A stretch of 64,000 nucleotides of DNA from Falcatimonas sp. MSJ-15 (GCF_018918265.1 NZ_JAHLQC010000003.1:62001-126000), one strand, 5' to 3'. Numbered from the stretch's first letter, positions 45,403 to 54,467 are shown. Translations and numbers: made by a program. Notes: generated by a model from the letters alone, not told the origin.

Positions 45403-46872
45403 ATGCGAGTTACTAATGGAATGATGATTAGCAATTCTATGAATAATATCAATACTAATAAGCAGCTTATGAGCATCTATGAGAATCAGCAGGCAACAGA
45501 GAAGAAGATTATGCGTCCTTCAGATGATCCTGTTATTGCGATTAGAGCTTTAAAATACAGAACTTCATTAAATGAGATAAGTCAGTATGTTGATAAGAAC
45601 ATTCCGGATGCAGAATCATGGATATCAACAACACAAGGCGCACTTAATAATATAAGTGAGATGTTTACAGACATATTCCAGTACTGCAATCAGGGAAGTA
45701 CAGACTCTTTTAAGACAGATAACAGAGAATCAATTATTGACAGTCTTCAGAAGTTAAAAGACAGTATATATGGAGAAGGTAATGTTGACTTTGCAGGAAG
45801 ATATGTATTCACAGGATATAAGACAGACAAGACACTTATATTCCAGTCAGACGATGCAAGTCTAAAATATAGCATTACACAGAATTTTAAAGGAACTGAT
45901 ATTGAGAAGTTCACATATACAACGAACAAAGTTGATGTTAATAACATAACAGACCTTACAAGCTCTGTACCAGACGGCAAAGATGTATATCTTATTAAGT
46001 TTGCTTATAATGATACAGATGATAAATTACCTACATTTACATATACAGATGCCAACGGTGCTGTGAAGACTGTTAATATAACAGCAGCAACACAGGCAAA
46101 CAACGCATACGAGACAGTACTTAATGCTAATGGTGCAAAAGTATCTTACGATGCTGTTAATGGACAGCTTGTTATGAATGAAGCAGCATACAAACAGTAT
46201 ATTGAGCAGGACAATATGACAATAACTTATGAGAAGACAGGATTTAATAAAGGCGAAGTTCGTCCTGAACATTATTTTAAATGTTCAGACATAACAGATG
46301 CTGCGAATCCTAAAGATTATAATGTCAATGCAGTAAGCCAGGATATATATTATAATATTAACTATGGTCAGACACTTAAAGTTAATACACAGGCTAACGA
46401 ATCAATTGACATATACATAGGAAGAACAATTCAGGATATGCAGAATACATTGTCAACATTAAAGACTGCAGAAGAAAAAGTTAGCAAGTTAAAAAGCATG
46501 ATAAACAGTGGCACTTATACAGGTAATGACCTTGATAATCTTAATTCAATGTTAGAAGCAGCTAATATGGAAGTAGATTATGCCAAGAAGAATGTTCAGA
46601 CAGTATTCTCACAGAGCAATACTAAGATGCAGAATTACCAAAAGACAGTAGAACTTGGTCTGTCAGAACTAGGTTCAAGAGATAGTAGATTATCACTTGT
46701 TAAAGCAAGACTTAAAGAGCAGCAGAACAATATCAAGGAACTCCAGTCTAAGAATGAAGATGTTGAATTAGAGGAAGCAGTAATTAATCTTGCACAGGCA
46801 CAGATGGTATATAACGCATCACTTAATGCGGCATCAAAGATAGTACAGCAGTCATTGGTTGATTTTATTTAA
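45403..46872 (+). CDS. flgL: Flagellar hook-associated protein 3 (FlgL)
   Basis: 489 residues. The N-terminus MRVTNGMMISNSMNNINTNK and IMRPSDDPVIAIRALKYRTS are FlgL signatures; the C-terminal helix EEAVINLAQAQMVYNASLNA with SKIVQQSLVDFI closes it. The middle is longer than in minimal FlgL. The start at 45403 follows AAGGAAGTGA; a GTG nine bases upstream is less well placed. It is the last gene of the flgM operon before a terminator. Confidence 0.94.
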   Translation: MRVTNGMMISNSMNNINTNKQLMSIYENQQATEKKIMRPSDDPVIAIRALKYRTSLNEISQYVDKNIPDAESWISTTQGALNNISEMFTDIFQYCNQGSTDSFKTDNRESIIDSLQKLKDSIYGEGNVDFAGRYVFTGYKTDKTLIFQSDDASLKYSITQNFKGTDIEKFTYTTNKVDVNNITDLTSSVPDGKDVYLIKFAYNDTDDKLPTFTYTDANGAVKTVNITAATQANNAYETVLNANGAKVSYDAVNGQLVMNEAAYKQYIEQDNMTITYEKTGFNKGEVRPEHYFKCSDITDAANPKDYNVNAVSQDIYYNINYGQTLKVNTQANESIDIYIGRTIQDMQNTLSTLKTAEEKVSKLKSMINSGTYTGNDLDNLNSMLEAANMEVDYAKKNVQTVFSQSNTKMQNYQKTVELGLSELGSRDSRLSLVKARLKEQQNNIKELQSKNEDVELEEAVINLAQAQMVYNASLNAASKIVQQSLVDFI

Positions 46873-46932
46873 GATGGATTATAAAAATAAGTAATAAGAA
46901 TATACTTGATTAGTAAAATATTAAATATAAAT

Positions 46933-46985
46933 AAAAGGATAGAGAATCTAAGATGAAAAATTATCTTAGAAAATTCTATCCTTTT
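46933..46985 (+). terminator. Terminator after flgL
   Basis: Two stacked stems: AAAAGGATAGA (46933-46943) with TCTATCCTTTT (46975-46985), and TCTAAGAT (46947-46954) with ATCTTAGA (46963-46970), followed by a T-rich stretch. It separates the flgM-flgL operon from the phosphocholine unit. Confidence 0.88.
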
Positions 46986-47001
46986 ATATTTTTATGATTA
47001 C

Positions 47002-47029
47002 TAAAAGGCTCTAATATTAATGCCGATAT
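47002..47029 (+). promoter_or_regulatory. Sigma-28-type promoter of the phosphocholine unit
   Basis: TAAA (47002-47005), 16-base spacer, GCCGATAT (47022-47029). The -10 octamer is identical to that of the first flagellin gene (57319-57326). It lies between the flgL terminator and the LicC-LicA start, 29 bases before the ATG, so it can only serve the genes that follow. Confidence 0.72.
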
Positions 47030-47058
47030 GTTCATCAAACGTATAGGAGGTGTTTTTG

Positions 47059-48900
47059 ATGAACAAAATATGTGGTGACATCATAAGAATATTATTTGAC
47101 AAAAATTATATTAATCAAAGAGTACTTAGAGATGCTACAGGATATTCGCTAGGCACAGTTAATAAGTCATTGAATGAATTGCAAAAAACAGGATATCTTG
47201 ATGATAAATTTAATTTGACAATTAAAGCATTGAAAGAAATCAAAGATAAAAAACCAAGAAATGCAGTCATATTAGCCGCAGGATATGGAATAAGAATATT
47301 TCCGATTAACTTAGAATATCCAAAAGGGCTTTTAGAGATAGATGGAGAACCACTTATAGAGAGAATGATAAAACAGCTTCATGAAGTAGAGATAAATGAT
47401 ATATATGTTGTAGTGGGATATATGAAAGAAAAATATGAATATCTTATTGATAAATACAATGTAAAATTAATTGTTAATTCAGAGTATGCAGTCAAGAATA
47501 ATATACATTCACTTAATAAAGTAAGACAATATCTTGGTAATACATATATTATGCCATGTGATGTGTGGTGTAAAAATAATTTGTTTAATAAAAGTGAACT
47601 ATATTCATGGTATATGGTGAGTGATGCTAAAGATAGCAAGAGCGATGTAATAGTTAATAAAAATAGTCAGCTTATTTTAAAAAAAGGTAATTCATTAGGT
47701 AATATGATGATAGGAATTAGTTATATTACTTATGATGACGCAGATAAAATAAAAGATAAGCTTGAAGAATATTGTAATAATAGTATTTATAATAATCTGT
47801 TTTGGGAAGAAATTTTATATAAGAATGGAATGACGAGTATATATGCAAAAATTATAAACAATGCAGAAGTTGCAGAAATTAATTCGTATGAGCAGCTAAG
47901 GAAACTTGATAGTTCATCAAAACAACTGATGACAGATGCAATAAAGACTATTATGAAAGAATTCAATGTGACTCTTAACGAAATAACAGATATAAGATTG
48001 TTAAAAAAAGGAATGACAAACAGATCTTTTATATTTGAATGTAAAGGTGAAGAATATATTATGAGAATTCCTGGAGAAGGAACGAACAAGCTTATAAATA
48101 GGCGTGAAGAAGCGGAGGTATATTCTGTAATATTGGATAAAAATATATGTGATGATATAAAATATTTTAATCCGGAGAATGGATATAAGATTACAAGATA
48201 TTTTAAAGACTCAAGAACATGCAATCCTAATGATAAAAATGATGTAGCAAAATGTATAGAACTGATTAGAAGCTTGCATGAGAGAAAAATAAAAGTACCA
48301 CATACATTTGACTTGTTTGGTCAAATTGAATTCTATGAACATTTAAGAGGGGATAGAGTATCACTTTATAAAGATTATAATGATACTAAAAATAAAATAT
48401 GGGAATTAAAAGAATATATTGAAGCTAATAAAGAAGAGATGGTGCTTACACATATTGATGCAGTATTTGACAATTTTTTGTTCATAAGAGATGGAGAAAA
48501 AGAATATATAAGACTTATTGACTGGGAATATGCAGGGATGCAAGATCCACATATTGATATTGCGATGTTTGCTATATATGCTTTTTATGACAGAGAGAAG
48601 ATAGACTATATAATAGACTGCTATTTTAACAATAATTGTGAATGGGCGGTAAGAATCAAAATATATTGTTATGTAGCTATATGTGGACTACTATGGAGCA
48701 ATTGGTGTGAATACAAGAGTACACTTGGAGTTGAATTTGGAGAATATTCAATAAGGCAGTATCGTTATGCCAAAGAATATTATAGTATCGCAAAAAGTGA
48801 AATTAATAAGATGAAAGCAGGTGATCAAAGTGTCAGAGGTTCAAAGAGCGATTATATTAGCAGCAGGTATGGGGAAGAGAATGAGACCATTAACAGATAA
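47059..48900 (+). CDS. LicC-LicA fusion: choline-phosphate cytidylyltransferase-like plus choline kinase-like
   Basis: 613 residues in three parts. Residues 1-65 form a winged-helix-like region (INQRVLRDATGYSLGTVNKS). Residues 70-285 are a nucleotidyltransferase of the LicC type: AVILAAGYGIRIFPINLEYP-KG, VVVGYMKEKYEYL, and the acidic MPCDVW. Residues 310-600 are a choline/ethanolamine kinase-like fold: substrate loop KKGMTNRSFIF, catalytic THIDAVFDN (Asp467) and metal-binding IDWEYAGMQDP (Asp488). Together they would turn choline into CDP-choline. The ATG at 47059 follows GGAGG; the in-frame GTG at 47050 overlaps it. It is first in a four-gene unit. Ethanolamine or another amino alcohol is an alternative substrate. 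Confidence 0.85.
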   Translation: MNKICGDIIRILFDKNYINQRVLRDATGYSLGTVNKSLNELQKTGYLDDKFNLTIKALKEIKDKKPRNAVILAAGYGIRIFPINLEYPKGLLEIDGEPLIERMIKQLHEVEINDIYVVVGYMKEKYEYLIDKYNVKLIVNSEYAVKNNIHSLNKVRQYLGNTYIMPCDVWCKNNLFNKSELYSWYMVSDAKDSKSDVIVNKNSQLILKKGNSLGNMMIGISYITYDDADKIKDKLEEYCNNSIYNNLFWEEILYKNGMTSIYAKIINNAEVAEINSYEQLRKLDSSSKQLMTDAIKTIMKEFNVTLNEITDIRLLKKGMTNRSFIFECKGEEYIMRIPGEGTNKLINRREEAEVYSVILDKNICDDIKYFNPENGYKITRYFKDSRTCNPNDKNDVAKCIELIRSLHERKIKVPHTFDLFGQIEFYEHLRGDRVSLYKDYNDTKNKIWELKEYIEANKEEMVLTHIDAVFDNFLFIRDGEKEYIRLIDWEYAGMQDPHIDIAMFAIYAFYDREKIDYIIDCYFNNNCEWAVRIKIYCYVAICGLLWSNWCEYKSTLGVEFGEYSIRQYRYAKEYYSIAKSEINKMKAGDQSVRGSKSDYISSRYGEENETINR

Positions 48901-49552
48901 GATTCCAAAACCACTTATAGAAGTTAATGGAAAGAGAATGATCGACACAATAGTTGATGGCTTGAGTGAGAATGGAATTAAGGACATATATATTGTCGTT
49001 GGATATATGAGCGATAAATTTGAAGCGTGGAAAGAAAAATATCCATATATCCATCTTATTAACAATCCATATTATGCTACTTGTAATAATATTGCATCGC
49101 TTTATGTAGCGAGAGATTATATTGAGGATGCAATAATTCTTGATGGAGATCAGATAATATATAATTCTAAGGTACTTAATCCATATTTTGAACGTTCAGG
49201 ATATAACAGCGTATGGGTTAATGAGAATACAACAGAGTGGCTGCAACAGACAGAAGATGACATTGTTGTTGAATGTAGCAGAACAGGTGGAAGACGTGGA
49301 TGGCAGTTATATAGCATATCAAGATGGACAAAGTCAGATGGTAAGAAACTAAAAAAACATCTTGAACAGGAATTTGAAGAGAATAAAGATTATGATATAT
49401 ATTGGGACGATATAGCATTATTTAAACATAAAGAAGAATATCAGCTTGGGATATATCCAATGAATAAAAGCGATGTGATAGAAATTGATAATGTAATAGA
49501 ATTATCGAATGTGGATACATCCTACCAAAAATATATTAATGGAGGATGCTAA
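48830..49552 (+). CDS. LicC-like phosphocholine cytidylyltransferase
   Basis: About 240 residues, a single nucleotidyltransferase domain. QRAIILAAGMGKRMRPLTDK and IPKPLIEVNGKRMID form the NTP loop, IYIVVGYMSDKFEAW, AIILDGDQIIYN and DIYWDDIALF follow; these fit LicC and related CTP-using enzymes. It overlaps the fusion gene by about 70 bases; start codons are GTG at 48821 or 48830, of which 48830 has the better spacing from GCAGGTGA. It gives the unit a second cytidylyltransferase beside the one in the fusion, so the two may act on different phospho-alcohols. Confidence 0.82.
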   Translation: MSEVQRAIILAAGMGKRMRPLTDKIPKPLIEVNGKRMIDTIVDGLSENGIKDIYIVVGYMSDKFEAWKEKYPYIHLINNPYYATCNNIASLYVARDYIEDAIILDGDQIIYNSKVLNPYFERSGYNSVWVNENTTEWLQQTEDDIVVECSRTGGRRGWQLYSISRWTKSDGKKLKKHLEQEFEENKDYDIYWDDIALFKHKEEYQLGIYPMNKSDVIEIDNVIELSNVDTSYQKYINGGC

Positions 49553-49553
49553 T

Positions 49554-51077
49554 ATGGGGAAAGATAGAAAAGATATAGATTGGGTAATAACATTAGTACC
49601 ATTTATTTTAATTATTGCATTATGTATTATGTTTTTTATAATGCCTGAACAGTCAAAGATTTTATTAGAGAGAATAAGAACGTTATTTGGTGATACATTT
49701 GGAATATATTATTTAATTATAGGACTTGGAGTATTCTTAATATCACTATATCTTGCATTGTCTAAGTATGGCAATATAGTGCTTGGTGGAAAAAGTGAGA
49801 AACCTAAATATACATTTTTTAAATGGGGCGCAATGATGTTTACTTGTGGATTGGCGGCAGATATTTTATTTTATTCTTTTTCAGAATGGATTTTATACGC
49901 ATCAGATCCACATATATCAGAACTTGGAAGTGTGCAGGAATGGGCAGGAGTATTTACATTGTTTCATTGGAGTTTCATACCATGGAGCTTATATTTGGTA
50001 CTTGCAGTTGCATTTGGTTTTATGATCCATGTGAGAAAAAGAGACAGACAAAGATATTCGGAAGCCTGTCGGTTTCTAATTGGGAGACATGCGGACGGAA
50101 TAATTGGCAGAATAATAGATCTTTTGGCTGTATTTGCTCTTTTGGCAGGAACAGCGACTACGTTCAGCGTGGCAACTCCATTAATGTCAATTCTTATAGA
50201 GAAGATTTTTCATATACAATGCGACAGAAACATTATCACTGTAGTAATTCTTGTAATAACATGTATAATATATACAATTTCGTTATTGCATGGAATAAAA
50301 GGAATTGGTAGATTAGCAGATATATGTGTCTATTTGTTTTTCGGATTATTAGGGTATGTGTTAATATTTGGTGGTCAGACACGATATATTATTGAAACAG
50401 GTTTTGAATCTTTAGGAAGAATGATGCAGAACTTTATTGTATTATCAACTAATACAGATCCTTTAAGAACATCTGGTTTTCCACAGAATTGGACGATATA
50501 CTATTGGGCTTATTGGATGGTATGGTGCGTTGCAACCCCTTTTTTTATAGGAAGAATATCAAGGGGAAGAACTATAAGACAGACAATTCTTGGAGGATAT
50601 ATATTTGGTGTAGGATCAACAATTATGAGTTTTATTATACTTGGTAATTATTCAATGGGGCTTTATGTTAAGAATGTGTTTGATTTTGTAGCACAATATA
50701 ACGAGTCGGGAGATTTGTATCAGGTTATTTTTAATATAATAGATACTATGCCGGGTGCTAGTGTAGTTATGATTGTAGTGTTGATAACAATGATTGCTTT
50801 TTATGCAACGTCATTTGATTCGATAGCATTGGTTGCATCACGTTACTGCTATAAAAAACTTGGTGAAGACCAAAGACCTGATAAAAAGATAGAGCTTATG
50901 TGGTGTATATTATTGATACTCTTACCAATAGCATTATTATTTGCAGATAGTTCAATGAGTAACTTACAGAGTGTGAGTATTATTGCAGCGTTTCCAATAG
51001 GAATAGTAATAATATTAATTATAATAAGTTTTTTCAAAGATATCAGAGAATATGAGAGGGGTAATAAGAATGAATAA
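49554..51077 (+). CDS. BCCT-family choline/betaine/carnitine transporter
   Basis: 507 residues with about 12 membrane spans. The BCCT signature is clear: WTIYYWAYWMVWCVATPFFI followed by GRISRGRTIRQ, and the N-terminal FTLFHWSFIPWSLYLVLAVA matches the aromatic-rich substrate region. BCCT carriers bring in choline, betaine or carnitine. Place in the unit between the cytidylyltransferase and the putative transferase points to choline supply. The start at 49554 (MGKDRKDI) follows GGAGGATG; the upstream in-frame ATG has no site. It overlaps the next gene by 8 bases. Confidence 0.92.
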   Translation: MGKDRKDIDWVITLVPFILIIALCIMFFIMPEQSKILLERIRTLFGDTFGIYYLIIGLGVFLISLYLALSKYGNIVLGGKSEKPKYTFFKWGAMMFTCGLAADILFYSFSEWILYASDPHISELGSVQEWAGVFTLFHWSFIPWSLYLVLAVAFGFMIHVRKRDRQRYSEACRFLIGRHADGIIGRIIDLLAVFALLAGTATTFSVATPLMSILIEKIFHIQCDRNIITVVILVITCIIYTISLLHGIKGIGRLADICVYLFFGLLGYVLIFGGQTRYIIETGFESLGRMMQNFIVLSTNTDPLRTSGFPQNWTIYYWAYWMVWCVATPFFIGRISRGRTIRQTILGGYIFGVGSTIMSFIILGNYSMGLYVKNVFDFVAQYNESGDLYQVIFNIIDTMPGASVVMIVVLITMIAFYATSFDSIALVASRYCYKKLGEDQRPDKKIELMWCILLILLPIALLFADSSMSNLQSVSIIAAFPIGIVIILIIISFFKDIREYERGNKNE

Positions 51078-53103
51078 TGAACTTAAAGATAAGCTAGATA
51101 GTGCATTTGCTAGAATGGATGTGGTTACAATTAACAATATGCTTACAGAATATGGTGAAAGATATCCTAAGGATAGAGATCTGTGGTTTTACAGGTATAA
51201 TCTACTATTCATACAGGGACAATATGATGAAGCAGCAGAAATAGCTAAGATGTGTGTTGAACATTTTCCTACAAGTTATGAAGCATATTATTATCTGGGT
51301 GCAAGCTATCAACATGAGGGAAATGTTATGGAAGCATTAAGATGTTATGAGACAGCTATGTATTTACATATGTTTTTAAAATATGATAATAATGATATAT
51401 ATGAGGATATCATAGTACAGATTAGAGAATTACAGCAAAAATTATCTGATATACAACAAAGATATGTGGATGATAATAATGTTGAGAAACTGAATGAGAT
51501 TATGTTATTTTTAAATGGTGAAAAAACTATATGGGAAAAAGAAGATGATTCTATACGAGATCGGAAAAGAATAGTAATTGGTACAAAAAATAAATATGGA
51601 AATGACATAAAATACATAGGTGCATATAGATTATTAAATCACAGAATTGTGGGTGAAGAAGTATATAATCTTATTCAGACACAAGGAGAATTCTTAAATA
51701 TTATATATGAAGGAAAAGAATTCTCACTGAATGGAGGAGAAGAATATTTACTTCCAATTGCGAGTAGTGAAGAATGTAATATGTATTATTTTAAGGAAAA
51801 AGGAAAAGAATATTATGTTCCACAAATTGAGCCAAAACACTTTAACTATTATAGACTAAACGGAGATATTGAGTTTGTCTCAAAAAACAATATATATCTT
51901 AGTAATCCAATTCCGTTAAAGCATAGTAAAAGCAGAAGAAAATTAGTGCTTAGTTTTTTTGTAGACGGTCTTGCACAGGAGATAATAAAAGGTTCTGAAT
52001 TTGAGCGATTAATGCCTAATACATATAAGTTCTTTAAGAAAGGAACTATATGTACCAATACTTATAGTTGCGCTGAATGGACATATCCAAGTCTTGCATC
52101 ATATCAGAGTGGATTAGGGATACTTAATCATATGTTATTTCATAATAACATAAACAGTGAACTGCCTAAGAATAATACTATGCTGTTTGAGTATATTAAG
52201 AGCAGGGGTTATCACACATGTAAGATGGATGGAGATTGGAGAAGTTCATATCTGTGTGGATATACCAGAGGAATAGATCAGTATGTATATCAGATACAAC
52301 CAATGGGATCAAGAGCTGAACAGGAGATAATTAATGCTATTGAACACATAGAAACATTTAAAGATACAGATCAATACATGTGGATGTGTGTTGGTGACTT
52401 ACATGATATAGCCGACAGATATGATCTGTCATTGGCAGTACAGAGTAATCTGACGCTTGAAGAGAGACAGCATGTAGAATCAGGAGAGACCTCTGTAAAA
52501 CAGCCATATAGCATACAGAAGATAGAATGTTATAAAAAGACAATACAATACATGGATACACTATTTGGCATACTGTACAATTATATAGAAACACATTATG
52601 CAGAAGATGAATACATGATAAGCCTGTTCGCAGATCATGGACAAGGATATATGGTACCAAAAGGAAGACATTTTTTGTCAAAAGAGAGAACAAAAGTAGC
52701 ATTTATGTATAGAGGAGCAGATGTTGAAGCAAAGGTTACAGATGAGATAATGTCAACAGCAGATTATTTGCCAATTATGTGTAAGTTACTGGGTATAGAA
52801 CTTAAAAAAGAAAACATAGATGGTATGCTTCCAGTAGCTTTTGGTGGTGATACAGAGAGAAAATATGCCATTACAGAATCATTGCATCCGGGAGATATAT
52901 ATTCTGCTGTAGCAAATACAAAAGGATATGAAGTATATTTTGACAATGGAGAAAAGACAGATGACGAAGGAAGGTTCCATCTAAAAGATTATAAGATATA
53001 TGGTTATTATAGAGATGGAAGCAAGCTAGAAGATAGAGAATTATTGGCACAATATGAGAGAATATTTGTAGAGAGAATAGCAGAAAAAATTATCTATGAT
53101 TAA
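51070..53103 (+). CDS. TPR protein with a sulfatase/alkaline-phosphatase-fold domain (putative phospho-alcohol transferase or hydrolase)
   Basis: 677 residues. The N-terminal 100 residues are TPR-like (AAEIAKMCVEHFPTSYEAYY, YLGASYQHEGNVMEALRCYE). A linker of unknown fold (about 140-290) leads to an alkaline-phosphatase-superfamily domain (about 290-640). Metal ligand Asp299 lies in FFVDGLAQE. Thr338 in AEWTYPSLASY sits at the nucleophile position. Asp522-His523 in FADHGQG and the His in GRHFLSKERT complete the two-metal site. No signal peptide or membrane span is seen, unlike LtaS or EptA. Possible roles are transfer of phosphocholine to a protein or glycan, or its removal. It overlaps the transporter by 8 bases and ends at a terminator. 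Confidence 0.7.
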   Translation: MNNELKDKLDSAFARMDVVTINNMLTEYGERYPKDRDLWFYRYNLLFIQGQYDEAAEIAKMCVEHFPTSYEAYYYLGASYQHEGNVMEALRCYETAMYLHMFLKYDNNDIYEDIIVQIRELQQKLSDIQQRYVDDNNVEKLNEIMLFLNGEKTIWEKEDDSIRDRKRIVIGTKNKYGNDIKYIGAYRLLNHRIVGEEVYNLIQTQGEFLNIIYEGKEFSLNGGEEYLLPIASSEECNMYYFKEKGKEYYVPQIEPKHFNYYRLNGDIEFVSKNNIYLSNPIPLKHSKSRRKLVLSFFVDGLAQEIIKGSEFERLMPNTYKFFKKGTICTNTYSCAEWTYPSLASYQSGLGILNHMLFHNNINSELPKNNTMLFEYIKSRGYHTCKMDGDWRSSYLCGYTRGIDQYVYQIQPMGSRAEQEIINAIEHIETFKDTDQYMWMCVGDLHDIADRYDLSLAVQSNLTLEERQHVESGETSVKQPYSIQKIECYKKTIQYMDTLFGILYNYIETHYAEDEYMISLFADHGQGYMVPKGRHFLSKERTKVAFMYRGADVEAKVTDEIMSTADYLPIMCKLLGIELKKENIDGMLPVAFGGDTERKYAITESLHPGDIYSAVANTKGYEVYFDNGEKTDDEGRFHLKDYKIYGYYRDGSKLEDRELLAQYERIFVERIAEKIIYD

Positions 53104-53178
53104 TGTGAAAAAGGCAGCTTGCTAAAGAAAATAGATGATTTGCAATTAATAAATTAAAAATCATTCATAAAACACAAC

Positions 53179-53231
53179 AAGATTCCGAAAAAGATATAGA
53201 GAACCTATACTCTGATTCGGAGTCTTTTTTT
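53179..53231 (+). terminator. Terminator of the phosphocholine unit
   Basis: AAGATTCCGAA (53179-53189) pairs with TTCGGAGTCTT (53216-53226) with one mismatch, followed by T to 53231. Confidence 0.85.
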
Positions 53232-53237
53232 GCATAA

Positions 53238-53265
53238 TTGGATAGAAAAAATAACAACTTATAAT
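53238..53265 (+). promoter_or_regulatory. Candidate sigma-A promoter of fliW-csrA
   Basis: TTGGAT (53238-53243), 16-base spacer, TATAAT (53260-53265). The start would fall only a few bases before fliW, leaving a very short leader, so it is tentative. Confidence 0.4.
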
Positions 53266-53279
53266 AAGAGGTGACAACA

Positions 53280-53744
53280 ATGAAGATAGCAACCAAAATA
53301 TTCGGTAACATAGACATTGGAGACGAGAAGATAATCGAATTTCCAAAAGGAATCATAGGATTTGAAGAATGTAGACATTTCGTGTTGATGCATGGAGATG
53401 ACGGTGAGAAAGAACACTTAATTAAGTGGCTTCAATCAGTAGAAGACGGAGAACTTGCATTCCCGGTAATAGATCCGTTAAAAGTTAACGAGAACTACAA
53501 TCCGATAGTAGAAGACGAACTGTTAAAAGTAATAGGACAATTTGAACTTGAAGATCTATATGTATTAACAGTAGCCACAGTTCCAAAAGACATAGAGAAG
53601 ATGACAGTCAATCTTAAAGCACCGGTAATAATCAATACAGCAACAATGAAGGGAATACAGCTTATAGTAGACAACGAGGAATATAGCGTCCGCCAATCTG
53701 TATATAACCTGATAAAAGCTAGAAAAGAGAAGGCGGGTGAATAA
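53280..53744 (+). CDS. fliW: Flagellar assembly factor FliW
   Basis: 154 residues. FliW binds CsrA and flagellin and links flagellin mRNA translation to its export. The characteristic sequence [20 protein letters not shown] and [16 protein letters not shown] are present, along with [20 protein letters not shown]. The start follows AAGAGGTG. It is two bases upstream of csrA, the usual gene pair. With two flagellin genes and leader hairpins that look like CsrA sites, the full FliW-CsrA-Hag circuit is encoded in the window. Confidence 0.96.
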   Translation: MKIATKIFGNIDIGDEKIIEFPKGIIGFEECRHFVLMHGDDGEKEHLIKWLQSVEDGELAFPVIDPLKVNENYNPIVEDELLKVIGQFELEDLYVLTVATVPKDIEKMTVNLKAPVIINTATMKGIQLIVDNEEYSVRQSVYNLIKARKEKAGE

Positions 53745-53746
53745 CT

Positions 53747-53977
53747 ATGTTAGCGTTATCAAGAAAGAAAGACGAATCAATAATAATTAACAACAATATT
53801 GAGATAACAATACTAGAAGTAAAAGGTGATCAGGTAAAAATCGGTGTAAAAGCACCAAAATCTGTACCGGTATACAGAAAAGAGATATATGTACAAATGG
53901 AAGAATCCAACAAAGAAGCAGCCAAATCAGCATCCCAGGACAATGTTGAAATTCTTAAAAAACTATTAGATGTATAA
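53747..53977 (+). CDS. csrA: Carbon storage regulator CsrA
   Basis: 76 residues. The N-terminal [20 protein letters not shown] and [20 protein letters not shown] with VPVYRKEIY are typical, and Arg44-type basic residues that contact GGA are kept. CsrA represses flagellin mRNA by binding GGA motifs at the ribosome site. It has a longer C-terminal tail than the 61 residues of E. coli CsrA, as in Bacillus. It overlaps no gene but begins two bases after fliW. Confidence 0.96.
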   Translation: MLALSRKKDESIIINNNIEITILEVKGDQVKIGVKAPKSVPVYRKEIYVQMEESNKEAAKSASQDNVEILKKLLDV

Positions 53978-54001
53978 ATTATAAGTCTGTATTTCCGATA
54001 T
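53975..54001 (+). promoter_or_regulatory. Sigma-28-type promoter of flaG-fliD
   Basis: TAAA (53975-53978), exactly 15 bases, TCCGATAT (53994-54001), starting at the csrA stop. Only the first base of the -10 octamer and the last differ from GCCGATAA. Confidence 0.78.
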
Positions 54002-54066
54002 AGTGGTAGGTAACAAATGAAGAGGAAGAGTGTAAACTCGTATTAGTCACATGGAGGTGATAGGGT

Positions 54067-54456
54067 ATGGCAATGGAAGGAACCGGAGTCAGTATGTCAA
54101 GAAACAGTAAATTAATGACATACACATCTTCAAAGTCAGCTTCCATAAGTAACACACAAAAGGCTGACATACAAACAGATACAGCAAAAATAAAAGACGA
54201 CGAAATCGGAAATCAGACAGAACTAAAAATTAAAAATACCAATAAAGCATTAAAAGAAGCAGTAGAGAAGATAAATGAGAATATGAAAGACACCAGATGC
54301 GAATATGGTATTGATGATGAGACAAATCGTGTAACAATAAAAATAGTAGATAAAAAAACAAAGGAAATACTCAGAGAATACCCACCGGAGGAGACACTTG
54401 ATATAATCGCAAAAGTGTGGGAACTTGCCGGCATTAATGTCGACAGGAAACTTTAG
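54067..54456 (+). CDS. flaG: FlaG family flagellar protein
   Basis: 129 residues. The C-terminal half matches FlaG: ALKEAVEKINENMKDTRCEY, then RVTIKIVDKKTKEILREYPP and ETLDIIAKVWELAGINVDRK. The N-terminus is a flexible Ser/Lys/Thr-rich tail. FlaG affects filament length in other bacteria. It lies between csrA and fliD, the normal place, behind a sigma-28 promoter. GGAGGTGA precedes the ATG. Confidence 0.92.
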   Translation: MAMEGTGVSMSRNSKLMTYTSSKSASISNTQKADIQTDTAKIKDDEIGNQTELKIKNTNKALKEAVEKINENMKDTRCEYGIDDETNRVTIKIVDKKTKEILREYPPEETLDIIAKVWELAGINVDRKL

Positions 54457-54467
54457 GAGGTAATAGT

